From positions 1,258,477 to 1,322,476 of the forward strand of contig NZ_CP054919.1 in NCBI RefSeq assembly GCF_013364235.1: 64,000 bases of DNA, given 5' to 3'. Positions 56,176-64,000 of this stretch are shown here, one piece after another. How positions within the stretch are numbered: position 1 is the first letter of the stretch; the number at the start of each line of letters is the position of its first letter. Source of the stretch: Kitasatospora sp. NA04385 (GTDB lineage Bacteria > Actinomycetota > Actinomycetes > Streptomycetales > Streptomycetaceae). A program made the translations under genes and the position numbers. The notes under the pieces are model-generated. The model searched no databases. It saw only the letters and a list, made by a program, of their open reading frames with translations, and was not told the DNA's origin.

Positions 56176-57387
56176 TCAGCTGGTGGCGGCGGCCTTCAGC
56201 GCCTCGACGCGGTCGGTGCGCTCCCAGGTGAAGTCCGGCAGCTCACGGCCGAAGTGGCCGTACGCGGCGGTCTGCTGGTAGATCGGGCGCAGCAGGTCCA
56301 GGTCGCGGATGATGGCGGCCGGACGCAGGTCGAAGACCCGGGTGACGGCTTCCTGGATCCGGGTGACCGGGACGGTCTCGGTGCCGAAGGTCTCCACGAA
56401 CAGGCCGACGGGCTCGGCCTTGCCGATCGCGTACGCGACCTGCACCTCGGCGCGGCGGGCCAGGCCCGCGGCGACGATGTTCTTGGCGACCCAGCGCATC
56501 GCGTACGCGGCGGAGCGGTCGACCTTGGACGGGTCCTTGCCGGAGAAGGCACCGCCGCCGTGGCGGGCCATGCCGCCGTAGGTGTCGATGATGATCTTGC
56601 GGCCGGTGAGGCCGGCGTCGCCCATCGGGCCGCCGATCTCGAAGCGCCCGGTCGGGTTGACCAGCAGGCGGTAGCCCTCGGTGACCAGCTTGATGCCCTG
56701 GTCGGCGAGCGCCTTGAGCTCCGGCTCCACCACGAACTCGCGGATGTCCGGGGTGAGCAGCGACTCCAGGTCGATGTCGCTGGCGTGCTGCGAGGAGACC
56801 ACGACGGTGTCCAGGCGCACGGCGCGGTCGCCGTCGTACTCGATGGTGACCTGGGTCTTGCCGTCGGGCCGCAGGTACGGGATGGTCCCGTTCTTGCGGA
56901 CCTCGGTCAGGCGGCGCGAGAGCCGGTGCGCCAGCGTGATCGGCAGCGGCATCAGCTCGGGGGTGTCGTCGCAGGCGTAACCGAACATCAGGCCCTGGTC
57001 GCCGGCGCCCTGCCGGTCGAGCTCGTCCTCGACGTCGCCCTCGACGCGGTGCTCGTGGGCGGTGTCGACGCCCTGCGCGATGTCGGGGGACTGCGCACCG
57101 ATGGACACCGACACGCCGCAGGAGGCGCCGTCGAAGCCCTTCTTGGACGAGTCGTAGCCGATCTCCAGGATCTTCTCCCGGACCAGCTGCGCGATCGGCG
57201 CGTACGCCTTGGTGGTGACCTCGCCGGCGATGTGCACCAGGCCGGTGGTGATCAGGGTCTCCACGGCGACGCGGGAGGTCGGGTCGTCCTTGAGGAGGGC
57301 GTCCAGGATGGTGTCGCTGATCTGGTCAGCGATCTTGTCGGGGTGTCCCTCGGTAACGGACTCCGAGGTGAACAGGCGGCGAGACAC
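56176..57387 (-). CDS. metK: S-adenosylmethionine synthetase
   Basis: 403 residues. It makes SAM from Met and ATP in the cytosol. [18 protein letters not shown] holds the ATP/Mg ligand His and Asp, [12 protein letters not shown] the signature loop, VVVSSQHA the next strand, and [20 protein letters not shown] the P-loop-like motif. GTG 57387 with AGGGAG five bases upstream is chosen over the long in-frame leader. A TACACT hexamer (57477-57472, minus) is a tentative -10 box. No S-box riboswitch motif was found. Confidence 0.98.
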   Translation of the reverse strand: MSRRLFTSESVTEGHPDKIADQISDTILDALLKDDPTSRVAVETLITTGLVHIAGEVTTKAYAPIAQLVREKILEIGYDSSKKGFDGASCGVSVSIGAQSPDIAQGVDTAHEHRVEGDVEDELDRQGAGDQGLMFGYACDDTPELMPLPITLAHRLSRRLTEVRKNGTIPYLRPDGKTQVTIEYDGDRAVRLDTVVVSSQHASDIDLESLLTPDIREFVVEPELKALADQGIKLVTEGYRLLVNPTGRFEIGGPMGDAGLTGRKIIIDTYGGMARHGGGAFSGKDPSKVDRSAAYAMRWVAKNIVAAGLARRAEVQVAYAIGKAEPVGLFVETFGTETVPVTRIQEAVTRVFDLRPAAIIRDLDLLRPIYQQTAAYGHFGRELPDFTWERTDRVEALKAAATS

Positions 57388-57632
57388 AGCGCTCCCTGGG
57401 GTTGCAGCGGCTGCTGACTGAATGCGCTCGGAAGTCCCGAGGCATCCGGAAAGACTTGATTCCTGGAGTGGAGTGTAACGGTCGGCTACCGATCGTGGGT
57501 GATCCCTGCGAAGGTCTGTCGTGTCCGGGGCGTGAATCACACCGGAAGGATCTCCGCCGGTCAGGACGGGTCGCGGTCGAACCGACCGGCCGGGGGGATC
57601 CAACTACCCGGACGACCAGGGACGTTGCCCGA

Positions 57633-58874
57633 TCAGCGCCCGGTCTCCGGCTCCGCGCGGGGCAGCCGGGCGACGACCTGGTCCCAGATCGCGTCGGCCA
57701 GGATCTCCTTCGGACTGTCCGCGATGTGGACTTCGGAGCCGTCCGCGCCCAGCAGGACGGCGCTGTTGGTGTCCTGGCCGAACGCCTTGCCGTCGCCGAC
57801 CTCGTTGACCACCAGCAGGTCGCAGCCCTTGCGGGCGAGCTTGGCCCGGCCGTGCGCCAGCACGTCGTCGGTCTCGGCGGCGAAGCCGACCACCACCTGC
57901 CCGTCGCGGGCCCGGTCGGCCGAGACCTCGGCCAGCACGTCCGGGTTGCGGACCAGCGCGATCGGCGCGGGCTCGACCCCGTCCACCTTCTTGATCTTGC
58001 CGGTGGCGTACTCGGCGGGCCGGAAGTCGGCGACCGCGGCGGCCATCACCACCGCATCGGCGTCCTCGGCGGCCCGCAGCACCGCCTCGCGCAGCTGCAG
58101 CGCGGTGCCGACCCGGACCACGTCCGCCCCGGCCGGGTCGGGCAGCGCGGTGTTCGCGGCGACCAGGGTGACCCGGGCGCCGCGGGCCACCGCGGTGGCG
58201 GCCAGCGCGTGGCCCTGCTTGCCGGAGGAGCGGTTGCCGAGGAAGCGCACCGGGTCGAGCGGCTCGCGGGTGCCGCCCGCCGAGACGACCACGTGACGGC
58301 CCGCCAGGTCGCGCTCCGGGGCGCCGGGCGCCAGGCCGCCGCGGCGCAGCACGTGCCGGCAGAGCGCGAAGATCTCCGCCGGGTCGGGCAGCCGGCCCTT
58401 GCCGGTGTCGACGCCGGTGAGCCGGCCCACCGCGGGCTCGACCACGATCGCGCCGCGCCGCCGCAGCGTGGCGACGTTCTCCTGGGTGGCGGGGTGCTCC
58501 CACATCTCGGTGTGCATGGCGGGCGCGAACACCACCGGGCAGCGCGCGGTCAGCAGGGTGTTGGTCAGCAGGTCGTCGGCCAGGCCGTGGGCGGCCTTCG
58601 CCAGCAGGTCCGCGGTGGCCGGGGCGACCACCACCAGGTCCGCCTGCTGGCCGATCCGCACGTGCGGGACCTCGTGCACCCGCTCCCAGGTCTCGGTGGC
58701 CGCCGGCCGCCCGGACAGCGCCGCCCAGGTCGCCTCGCCGACGAAGTGCAGCGCCGCCGCGGTCGGCACCACCGTCACCTCGTGCCCGGACTCGCTGAAC
58801 CTCCGCAGCAGCTCACAGGCCTTGTAGGCGGCGATCCCGCCGCTCACCCCGAGGACCACACGGGACGCGTTCAT
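57633..58874 (-). CDS. coaBC: Bifunctional phosphopantothenoylcysteine decarboxylase/phosphopantothenate-cysteine ligase
   Basis: 413 residues; two steps of coenzyme A synthesis. The CoaC part (MNASRVVLGVSGGIAAYKAC, catalytic-type His in RVHEVPHVRIGQQADLVVVA, PAMHTEMWEHPATQ and the Cys of ARCPVVFAPAM) covers residues 1-185. The CoaB part (HVVVSAGGTREPLDPVRFLG, NRSSGKQGHALA, ADFRPAEYATGKIKK) covers 190-400. rpoZ is 168 bases upstream with a hairpin between. ATG 58874. Confidence 0.97.
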   Translation of the reverse strand: MNASRVVLGVSGGIAAYKACELLRRFSESGHEVTVVPTAAALHFVGEATWAALSGRPAATETWERVHEVPHVRIGQQADLVVVAPATADLLAKAAHGLADDLLTNTLLTARCPVVFAPAMHTEMWEHPATQENVATLRRRGAIVVEPAVGRLTGVDTGKGRLPDPAEIFALCRHVLRRGGLAPGAPERDLAGRHVVVSAGGTREPLDPVRFLGNRSSGKQGHALAATAVARGARVTLVAANTALPDPAGADVVRVGTALQLREAVLRAAEDADAVVMAAAVADFRPAEYATGKIKKVDGVEPAPIALVRNPDVLAEVSADRARDGQVVVGFAAETDDVLAHGRAKLARKGCDLLVVNEVGDGKAFGQDTNSAVLLGADGSEVHIADSPKEILADAIWDQVVARLPRAEPETGR

Positions 58875-58981
58875 GACGGTCGGCTCTCCTTGCTGCGACG
58901 CTGCGACACCCGCGGCGACGGGCCCGCGCCCACCTTACGACCCCTCGGCGCGCGGCTGCGACGTGTCACCGGGCACACGCG

Positions 58982-59029
58982 CCGCAGGGCCCGCCCCGGT
59001 GCCGGACGGCATCGGAACGGGCCCTGCGG
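58982..59029 (-). terminator. 12-bp inverted repeat downstream of rpoZ
   Basis: ccgcagggcccg (58982-58993) and cgggccctgcgg (59018-59029) are perfect complements; the first lies about 50 bases after the rpoZ stop. The loop holds a smaller hairpin. It probably ends or attenuates transcription between rpoZ and coaBC. Confidence 0.65.
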
Positions 59030-59042
59030 AAGCTCTCGGGGC

Positions 59043-59309
59043 TCAGGCGCCCTCGACCGCCTCGGCGGTGAGCAGGCCGGCGTTGATCTCGCGCAGCGCG
59101 ATCGACAGCGGCTTCTCGTGCACGTGGGTGTCGACCAGCGGGCCGACGTACTCCAGCAGGCCCTCGCCCAGCTGCGAGTAGTACGCGTTGATCTGGCGGG
59201 CGCGCTTGGCCGCGTAGATCACCAGGCTGTACTTGGAGTCGGTGGCCTCGAGCAGCTCGTCGATCGGCGGGTTGATGATGCCCTCGGGCGCGGTCATCGA
59301 AGAGGACAC
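59043..59309 (-). CDS. rpoZ: RNA polymerase omega subunit
   Basis: 88 residues. It helps assemble and stabilise RNA polymerase. [40 protein letters not shown] and [13 protein letters not shown] are the conserved blocks. ATG 59309. gmk lies 53 bases upstream, the usual arrangement. Confidence 0.97.
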   Translation of the reverse strand: MSSSMTAPEGIINPPIDELLEATDSKYSLVIYAAKRARQINAYYSQLGEGLLEYVGPLVDTHVHEKPLSIALREINAGLLTAEAVEGA

Positions 59310-59362
59310 GCTGAACCTTCCGAAGTGGTTTTGTCAGGACCGGCTGGATGCAGCCGATCCGG

Positions 59363-59920
59363 TCAGGCTACACCGAGCAAGGCTAGCAGTTCGGCCGCTA
59401 CCTGCTCGACGGAGGTGTTGACAAGGGTCGTGTCGAACTCCGCCTCGGCCGCCAGTTCGACCTTGGCCACCGCGAGCCGCTCGTCGATCACGTCCTGGGG
59501 CTCGGTGCCGCGGCCGGTGAGCCGGCGCACCAGCTCCTCCCAGCTCGGCGGGGCCAGGAACACCAGCTGGGCCTCGGGCATCGACTCCTTGACCTGCCGG
59601 GCGCCCTGGAGGTCGATCTCCAGCAGCACCGGCTCGCCCTTGTCGAGCTTGTCGAGCACCGCCTGCCGCGGCGTCCCGTACCGGTTCCCGGCGAAGACCG
59701 CCCACTCCAGCAGTTCGCCGTTGGCCACCAGCTTGTCGAACTGCTCGTGGTCGACGAAGTGGTACTGCACGCCGTCGCGCTCACCGGGACGCGGGTGCCG
59801 GGTCGTCGCCGACACCGAGAGCCACACCTCGGGGAACTGCTTCCTCATATGAGCGACGACCGTGCTCTTGCCGACCCCGGAGGGGCCGGAGAGCACGGTC
59901 AGCCGCGGACGCTCACTCAT
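59363..59920 (-). CDS. gmk: Guanylate kinase
   Basis: 185 residues. It phosphorylates GMP to GDP. The P-loop is [30 protein letters not shown], the GMP-binding TTR and [12 protein letters not shown] motifs, and [13 protein letters not shown] are intact. ATG 59920. It follows mihF with a 48-base gap. Confidence 0.97.
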   Translation of the reverse strand: MSERPRLTVLSGPSGVGKSTVVAHMRKQFPEVWLSVSATTRHPRPGERDGVQYHFVDHEQFDKLVANGELLEWAVFAGNRYGTPRQAVLDKLDKGEPVLLEIDLQGARQVKESMPEAQLVFLAPPSWEELVRRLTGRGTEPQDVIDERLAVAKVELAAEAEFDTTLVNTSVEQVAAELLALLGVA

Positions 59921-59968
59921 GTACCGATTATCCCGGATCGCGGACGTTCCGCCGACACCGGCCTCCGG

Positions 59969-60295
59969 TCAGGAGGCCGCGCCGCCGAACTCCCGCTCCA
60001 GGGAGGCGATCTGGTTCGTGCCGAGGCCGCGCACGCGACGGCTCTCGGAGATGCCGAGGCGCTCCATGATCTGCTTGGCGCGCACCTTGCCGACACCCGG
60101 CAGGGACTCCAGCAGGGCGGAGACCTTCATCTTGCCGATGACCTCGTCGTCGGACTTGCCGGCCTTGATGACGTCGTGCAGCGAGGCGCCCGAGTGCTTC
60201 AGCCGGTTCTTGACGTCGGCACGCTTCCGGCGAGCCTCGGCGGCCTTGGCGAGCGCGGCGGTGCGCTGTTCGGGAGTAAGGGGCGGAAGAGCCAC
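59969..60295 (-). CDS. mihF: Integration host factor-like nucleoid protein (mIHF/sIHF)
   Basis: 108 residues. A helix-two-turns-helix nucleoid protein that binds DNA and shapes topology. The starting residues ALPPLTPEQRTAALAKAAEA, VKNRLKHSGASLHDVI, KVSALLESLPGVGKVRAKQI and MERLGISESRRVRGLG match sIHF of Streptomyces closely. GTG 60295 is chosen since GAGGTG lies six bases upstream and known sIHF begins here. Confidence 0.96.
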   Translation of the reverse strand: MALPPLTPEQRTAALAKAAEARRKRADVKNRLKHSGASLHDVIKAGKSDDEVIGKMKVSALLESLPGVGKVRAKQIMERLGISESRRVRGLGTNQIASLEREFGGAAS

Positions 60296-60461
60296 GCCGT
60301 TCACCTCAGGTGTGGATGGAAGGGATGAGCCATGACTTGGTGGTGCCCGGACGCCACAGGTCTCTGACCTGCGGAGGTGGCCGTGACCACCGCCAACTGG
60401 CGTCCTACCGCCGGACACTACCCAACTTGGGCCGCCGCGTCAGGAAAAGAACACGAAAAGT

Positions 60462-60485
60462 CCAGGTCAGCAGGGGCCGACCTGG
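60462..60485 (-). terminator. Rho-independent-like terminator of pyrF
   Basis: ccaggtc (60462-60468) and gacctgg (60479-60485) form a 7-bp stem; on the minus strand it is followed by ACTTTTCGTGTTCTTTTCC, a T-rich tract. It lies 41 bases after the pyrF stop, so mihF probably has its own promoter. The plus-strand side also ends in GTTTT, so it may be bidirectional. Confidence 0.75.
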
Positions 60486-60525
60486 GAGTTTTCCGGTCAA
60501 ATCAACCGAGTTGACGGCCGATAAC

Positions 60526-61365
60526 TCATGCGTTTGTGACGGCCCTCACATCGTCGACGAAGGTCTGCGCGGCCTGCCGGAGCGCCGTCACGGAGGGTCC
60601 GTGCCTGAGCACGTCGCGGCTCACCGAGGGCACCACGTTGCGCACCTGGTCGCCGAAGACCCGGGGCAGGTCGGCCGCGCTGGCGCCCTGCGCGCCCACC
60701 CCGGGGGCCAGCAGCGGGCCGTTGATCGCCAGGTCGACGCCCGCGTCGGCGAGCGTCGCGCCGACCACCGCGCCGAACGAGCCCAGCGGCTCGGCGCCCG
60801 CGTTCTCCGCCGCCAGCCGCGCCAGCACGGCCTGGGCCACGCTGCGCCCGTCCGCGCCGACGGCGCGCTGCACCTCGTGCCCCTCCGGGTTCGAGGTCAG
60901 CGCCAGCGCGAACAGCCCGCAGCCGTTGGCGTGCGCCAGGTCGACGGCCGGCTGCAGCGAGCCGAAGCCCAGGTACGGGCTGACGGTCAGCGCGTCGGAG
61001 AACAGCGGGCTGTCCGGGGAGAGGAACGCCTCCGCGTACGCGGCCATGGTCGAGCCGATGTCGCCGCGCTTGGCGTCCATCAGCACCAGCGCCCCGGCCT
61101 CCCGGGCCTCGGCCACCGAGCGCTCCAGGACGGCGACGCCGCGGCTGCCGAAGCGCTCGAAGAACGCGGCCTGCGGCTTGAGCACCGCGACCCGGTCCGC
61201 CAGCGCCTCCACCACCGTGCGGGAGAAGGTCTCCAGGCCCGCCAGGTCGTCGTTCAGCCCCCAGGCGGTGAGCAGCGAGGCGTGCGGGTCGATGCCGACG
61301 CAGAGCTGGCCCCGGGTGTCGAGGGCGGTCCGCAGCCGGGTGCCGAAGGGCGTGGTGTCAGTCAT
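60526..61365 (-). CDS. pyrF: Orotidine 5'-phosphate decarboxylase
   Basis: 279 residues, class 2 type. Last step of UMP synthesis. CVGIDPHASLLTAWG near residue 22, the catalytic ALVLMDAKRGDIGSTMAAYA (Asp-x-Lys-x-x-Asp) and VTVSPYLGFGSLQPAVDLA are present. It overlaps the PyrD-like gene by eight bases, so the two are co-translated. Confidence 0.97.
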   Translation of the reverse strand: MTDTTPFGTRLRTALDTRGQLCVGIDPHASLLTAWGLNDDLAGLETFSRTVVEALADRVAVLKPQAAFFERFGSRGVAVLERSVAEAREAGALVLMDAKRGDIGSTMAAYAEAFLSPDSPLFSDALTVSPYLGFGSLQPAVDLAHANGCGLFALALTSNPEGHEVQRAVGADGRSVAQAVLARLAAENAGAEPLGSFGAVVGATLADAGVDLAINGPLLAPGVGAQGASAADLPRVFGDQVRNVVPSVSRDVLRHGPSVTALRQAAQTFVDDVRAVTNA

Positions 61366-62338
61366 CGCTGTCTTTCGTCGAGGTGGTGCGGTGGGCGAGC
61401 CCCACCGCGTCGGTGTAGGCGGCGAAGCCGCGGGCGGTGAGTTCCGCGCGCAGTTCGTCGAGGATGCGCAGCGGCGCGGTCGGGTCGCGCAGCAGCTCGG
61501 AGCCGACGGCGACGCCGGACGCGCCGGCCAGGGTGAGTTCGAGGGCGTCCCGGCCGGTGCGGACCCCGCCCATGGCGAGGATCGGCACCGCGGGCATCCG
61601 CCCGGCCCGCATCGCGGCGTGCACCTGGAACACGCAGTGCACGGCGATCGGGCGCAGCGCGGGCCCGGACAGGCCGCCGAGGCCGCCGGGGCCGCCCAGC
61701 GCGGGGCGGCGGGCGTCCAGGTCGATGGCCATGCCGCGGGCGGTGTTGACCATGGACAGGCCGTCGGCGCCGGCCGCCGCGCAGGCGGCGGCGACCTCGG
61801 TGACGGTGCCGGTGTCGGGGGCGAGCTTGGCGTAGACGGGCAGGTCGGGCGCGGCGGCCTTCACGGCGGCGACCACGTCGTAGCTGACCGCCGGGTTGGC
61901 GGCGAACAGCAGGCCGCGGTCGGCGGCGCCGGGCGCGGACAGGTTCAGTTCCAGGGCCCGCACCCCGTCCCGGCCGGACAGCCGGGCGGCCAGGTCGGCG
62001 AAGTCCTCCAGCCGGTGCCCGCCGATCGACACCACGGTGCGCACGCCGCGCTCGGCCAGCCAGGGCAGCTCGCGCCGCAGGAAGCCGTCGATGCCGGGGT
62101 TCTGGCCGCCGACCGCGTTCAGCAGCCCGGCCGGCACCGGCACGATCCGCGGCCCGGGCAGCCCCGCCCCGGCCCGCGGCAGCACGGTCCGGGTGGTCAG
62201 CGTCCCCAGCTGGTCCAGCGGCGTGAACCGCGCCAGCTCCCGCCCGTACCCGGCACACCCGGCGGCGGTCGACAGCGGATTGGGCACCGTCCCACCCCCC
62301 AACGGCGCCGTGAGGTCCACCTCCTGACGCCCCGTCAC
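61358..62338 (-). CDS. Dihydroorotate dehydrogenase 1B-like paralogue lacking the catalytic cysteine
   Basis: 326 residues from GTG 62338. The fold follows PyrDB: PNPLSTAAGCAGYGRELARF, PAGLLNAVGGQNPGIDGFLR, LELNLSAPGAADRGLLFAAN, DGLSMVNTARGMAIDLDARR, GGVRTGRDALELTLAGAS. In class 1 enzymes the base is the Cys of S-C-P-N; here it reads SAPG, so both the Cys and the following Asn are gone. The upstream PyrK partner is a stub. It overlaps pyrF by eight bases. The enzyme may be inactive, have another substrate, or use a different base. The class 2 PyrD upstream can supply orotate. Confidence 0.82.
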   Translation of the reverse strand: MTGRQEVDLTAPLGGGTVPNPLSTAAGCAGYGRELARFTPLDQLGTLTTRTVLPRAGAGLPGPRIVPVPAGLLNAVGGQNPGIDGFLRRELPWLAERGVRTVVSIGGHRLEDFADLAARLSGRDGVRALELNLSAPGAADRGLLFAANPAVSYDVVAAVKAAAPDLPVYAKLAPDTGTVTEVAAACAAAGADGLSMVNTARGMAIDLDARRPALGGPGGLGGLSGPALRPIAVHCVFQVHAAMRAGRMPAVPILAMGGVRTGRDALELTLAGASGVAVGSELLRDPTAPLRILDELRAELTARGFAAYTDAVGLAHRTTSTKDSDD

Positions 62339-62618
62339 CAGACCACCCCGACCACCACGCCCACACCCCGCCGCACCCGCCGCCCACAGCTCCGCCCGGC
62401 CGCCCCGGGCACTCCGGCCGCGATCCACCGCGCCAAGCGCCCGACAGCCCGACCCCGCCCGACACACCCGCCCGACCCAGCACCCGCCCACCCGGCCCCG
62501 ATCCGCACGCGGCACCCGCAGAACCACCCGGCCGCCACAGGCACTCCCGCACCCCGTCGCACCCGGCGCCCGACAGCCCGATCCCGCCCGGCCCGTTCTC
62601 CGTTCTCGCGCGGTGCCT
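62339..62618 (-). other. Degenerate repetitive gap between pyrK-like stub and PyrDB-like gene
   Basis: 280 bases without a gene. gcgcccgacagcccga recurs at 62437 and 62566 with similar flanks, and a third weaker copy lies near 62371. The gap is where the rest of a normal PyrK and its linker would be expected, so it may be the remains of a deleted part. Confidence 0.45.
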
Positions 62619-62942
62619 TCACTCCCCCGCTCCTTCCACGTCCGTCGGCACGGTGTCCAGGCCGTTCCAGCGCACCCGGGCGCCGGTGCCGAGCGGGGCG
62701 ATCAGGTCGAGCAGCGGCGGCGGGTCGGCGGGCAGCAGCAGGTCGAGGGTGTCGCCGTCGGCGCGCAGGACGGGGACGGCGCGGCGCAGGACGTCGACGC
62801 TGCCGTCAGGGGCGGCGAGGGCGGCGAAGTGCCCGGGCCGGAACCGGGCCGCGGCCGTCGCGCAGCGCACGGTGACCCGTCGGGCGGGCCCGTCGGCCCG
62901 GGTGCCGACCACCTCGGCCCGGACCACCACCGGATTGGCCAT
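62619..62942 (-). CDS. Truncated PyrK-like protein (FAD domain stub)
   Basis: 107 residues from ATG 62942. The N-terminal beta-barrel start of PyrK, the electron-transfer subunit of class 1B dihydroorotate dehydrogenase, is recognisable (VVVRAEVVGTRADGPARRVT, RFRPGHFAALAAPDGSVD, IAPLGTGARV). The FAD motif R-R-P-x-S is changed (LRRAVPVL), and the NAD and 2Fe-2S domains (about 160 residues) are missing. It is either a relic or a small binding module. It is co-oriented between the class 2 PyrD and the PyrDB-like gene. Confidence 0.6.
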   Translation of the reverse strand: MANPVVVRAEVVGTRADGPARRVTVRCATAAARFRPGHFAALAAPDGSVDVLRRAVPVLRADGDTLDLLLPADPPPLLDLIAPLGTGARVRWNGLDTVPTDVEGAGE

Positions 62943-63014
62943 CCCCGCCGTTCCCTTCCTCTCCTCCGCGCCTGCCGCCGCAGCGATCGGCAGCCGCCGG
63001 TCAGCAGCCGCCGC

Positions 63015-64000
<986 letters not shown>

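Noticed and set aside
57388..57632. S-box riboswitch upstream of metK
   Set aside because: No GAGGGA-type core or kink-turn pattern was seen.

Overview
The window is very GC-rich (roughly 73-75% by eye), with dense antisense shadow frames, GTG/TTG starts and strong third-position GC. It carries the Streptomycetaceae housekeeping block pyrD-pyrF-mihF-gmk-rpoZ-coaBC-metK-priA-def-fmt-rsmB-rpe, so the host is a Streptomyces- or Kitasatospora-type actinomycete. The assembly looks good apart from two apparent one-base frameshifts, in the polyketide synthase (PKS) gene and in priA, both in GC-only runs.

Region 1 (1-14.6 kb) is the edge of a biosynthetic gene cluster. A modular type I PKS gene (minus strand, running off the left edge) starts with an AT-ACP loading didomain, then KS-AT(methylmalonyl)-KR-ACP, then KS-AT(malonyl)-KR. 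Next to it are a 5-aminolevulinate synthase and, divergently, two ANL-superfamily ligases. Synthase, acyl-CoA ligase and amide synthetase form the three-enzyme set known to make and attach the C5N unit (2-amino-3-hydroxycyclopent-2-enone) of manumycin/asukamycin-type polyketides. The likely product is therefore a C5N-capped polyketide.

Region 2 (14.7-37.5 kb) holds mostly single genes or short operons: GMP reductase GuaB1, a Ser/Thr kinase with a ricin-like lectin tail, a secreted lytic transglycosylase, an AEC transporter, a zinc-ribbon SDR-like protein coupled to a Nudix hydrolase, a secreted LamG-like protein under an operator-like promoter, a WXG100/CpnT-like protein with a Gly/Ser tail, two methyltransferases, a patatin-like lipase with a duplicated 3' end, an LPXTG surface protein, a carboxylesterase, a LuxR regulator divergent from a 62-residue secreted peptide gene, and an NlpC/P60-lectin hydrolase.

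Region 3 (37.5-41.8 kb) is a mobile-element graveyard. It has decayed transposase pieces (IS701-like, IS5-like, IS1380-like), two small genes resembling orphan immunity proteins (Im9-like and SUKH-like), a DUF6193-like gene broken by an amber codon, and an exact 14-bp tandem repeat array just downstream of rpe.

Region 4 (41.8-64 kb) is chromosomal core: rpe, then about 7 kb of lineage-specific genes (including a GNAT/leucine-rich-repeat pair), then rsmB, fmt, def, priA, metK, coaBC, rpoZ, gmk, mihF, pyrF and two dihydroorotate dehydrogenases. The class 2 PyrD keeps its catalytic serine. The class-1B-like paralogue has lost the catalytic cysteine, and the PyrK-like partner is a 107-residue stub.

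The best candidates for something new are the 14-bp array, the LuxR-peptide locus, the degenerate class 1B dihydroorotate dehydrogenase pair, the orphan immunity island, the C5N-PKS cluster edge and the GGACC/GGTCC operator array at 24.4 kb. All coordinates and motifs were read by eye; no database search was run.
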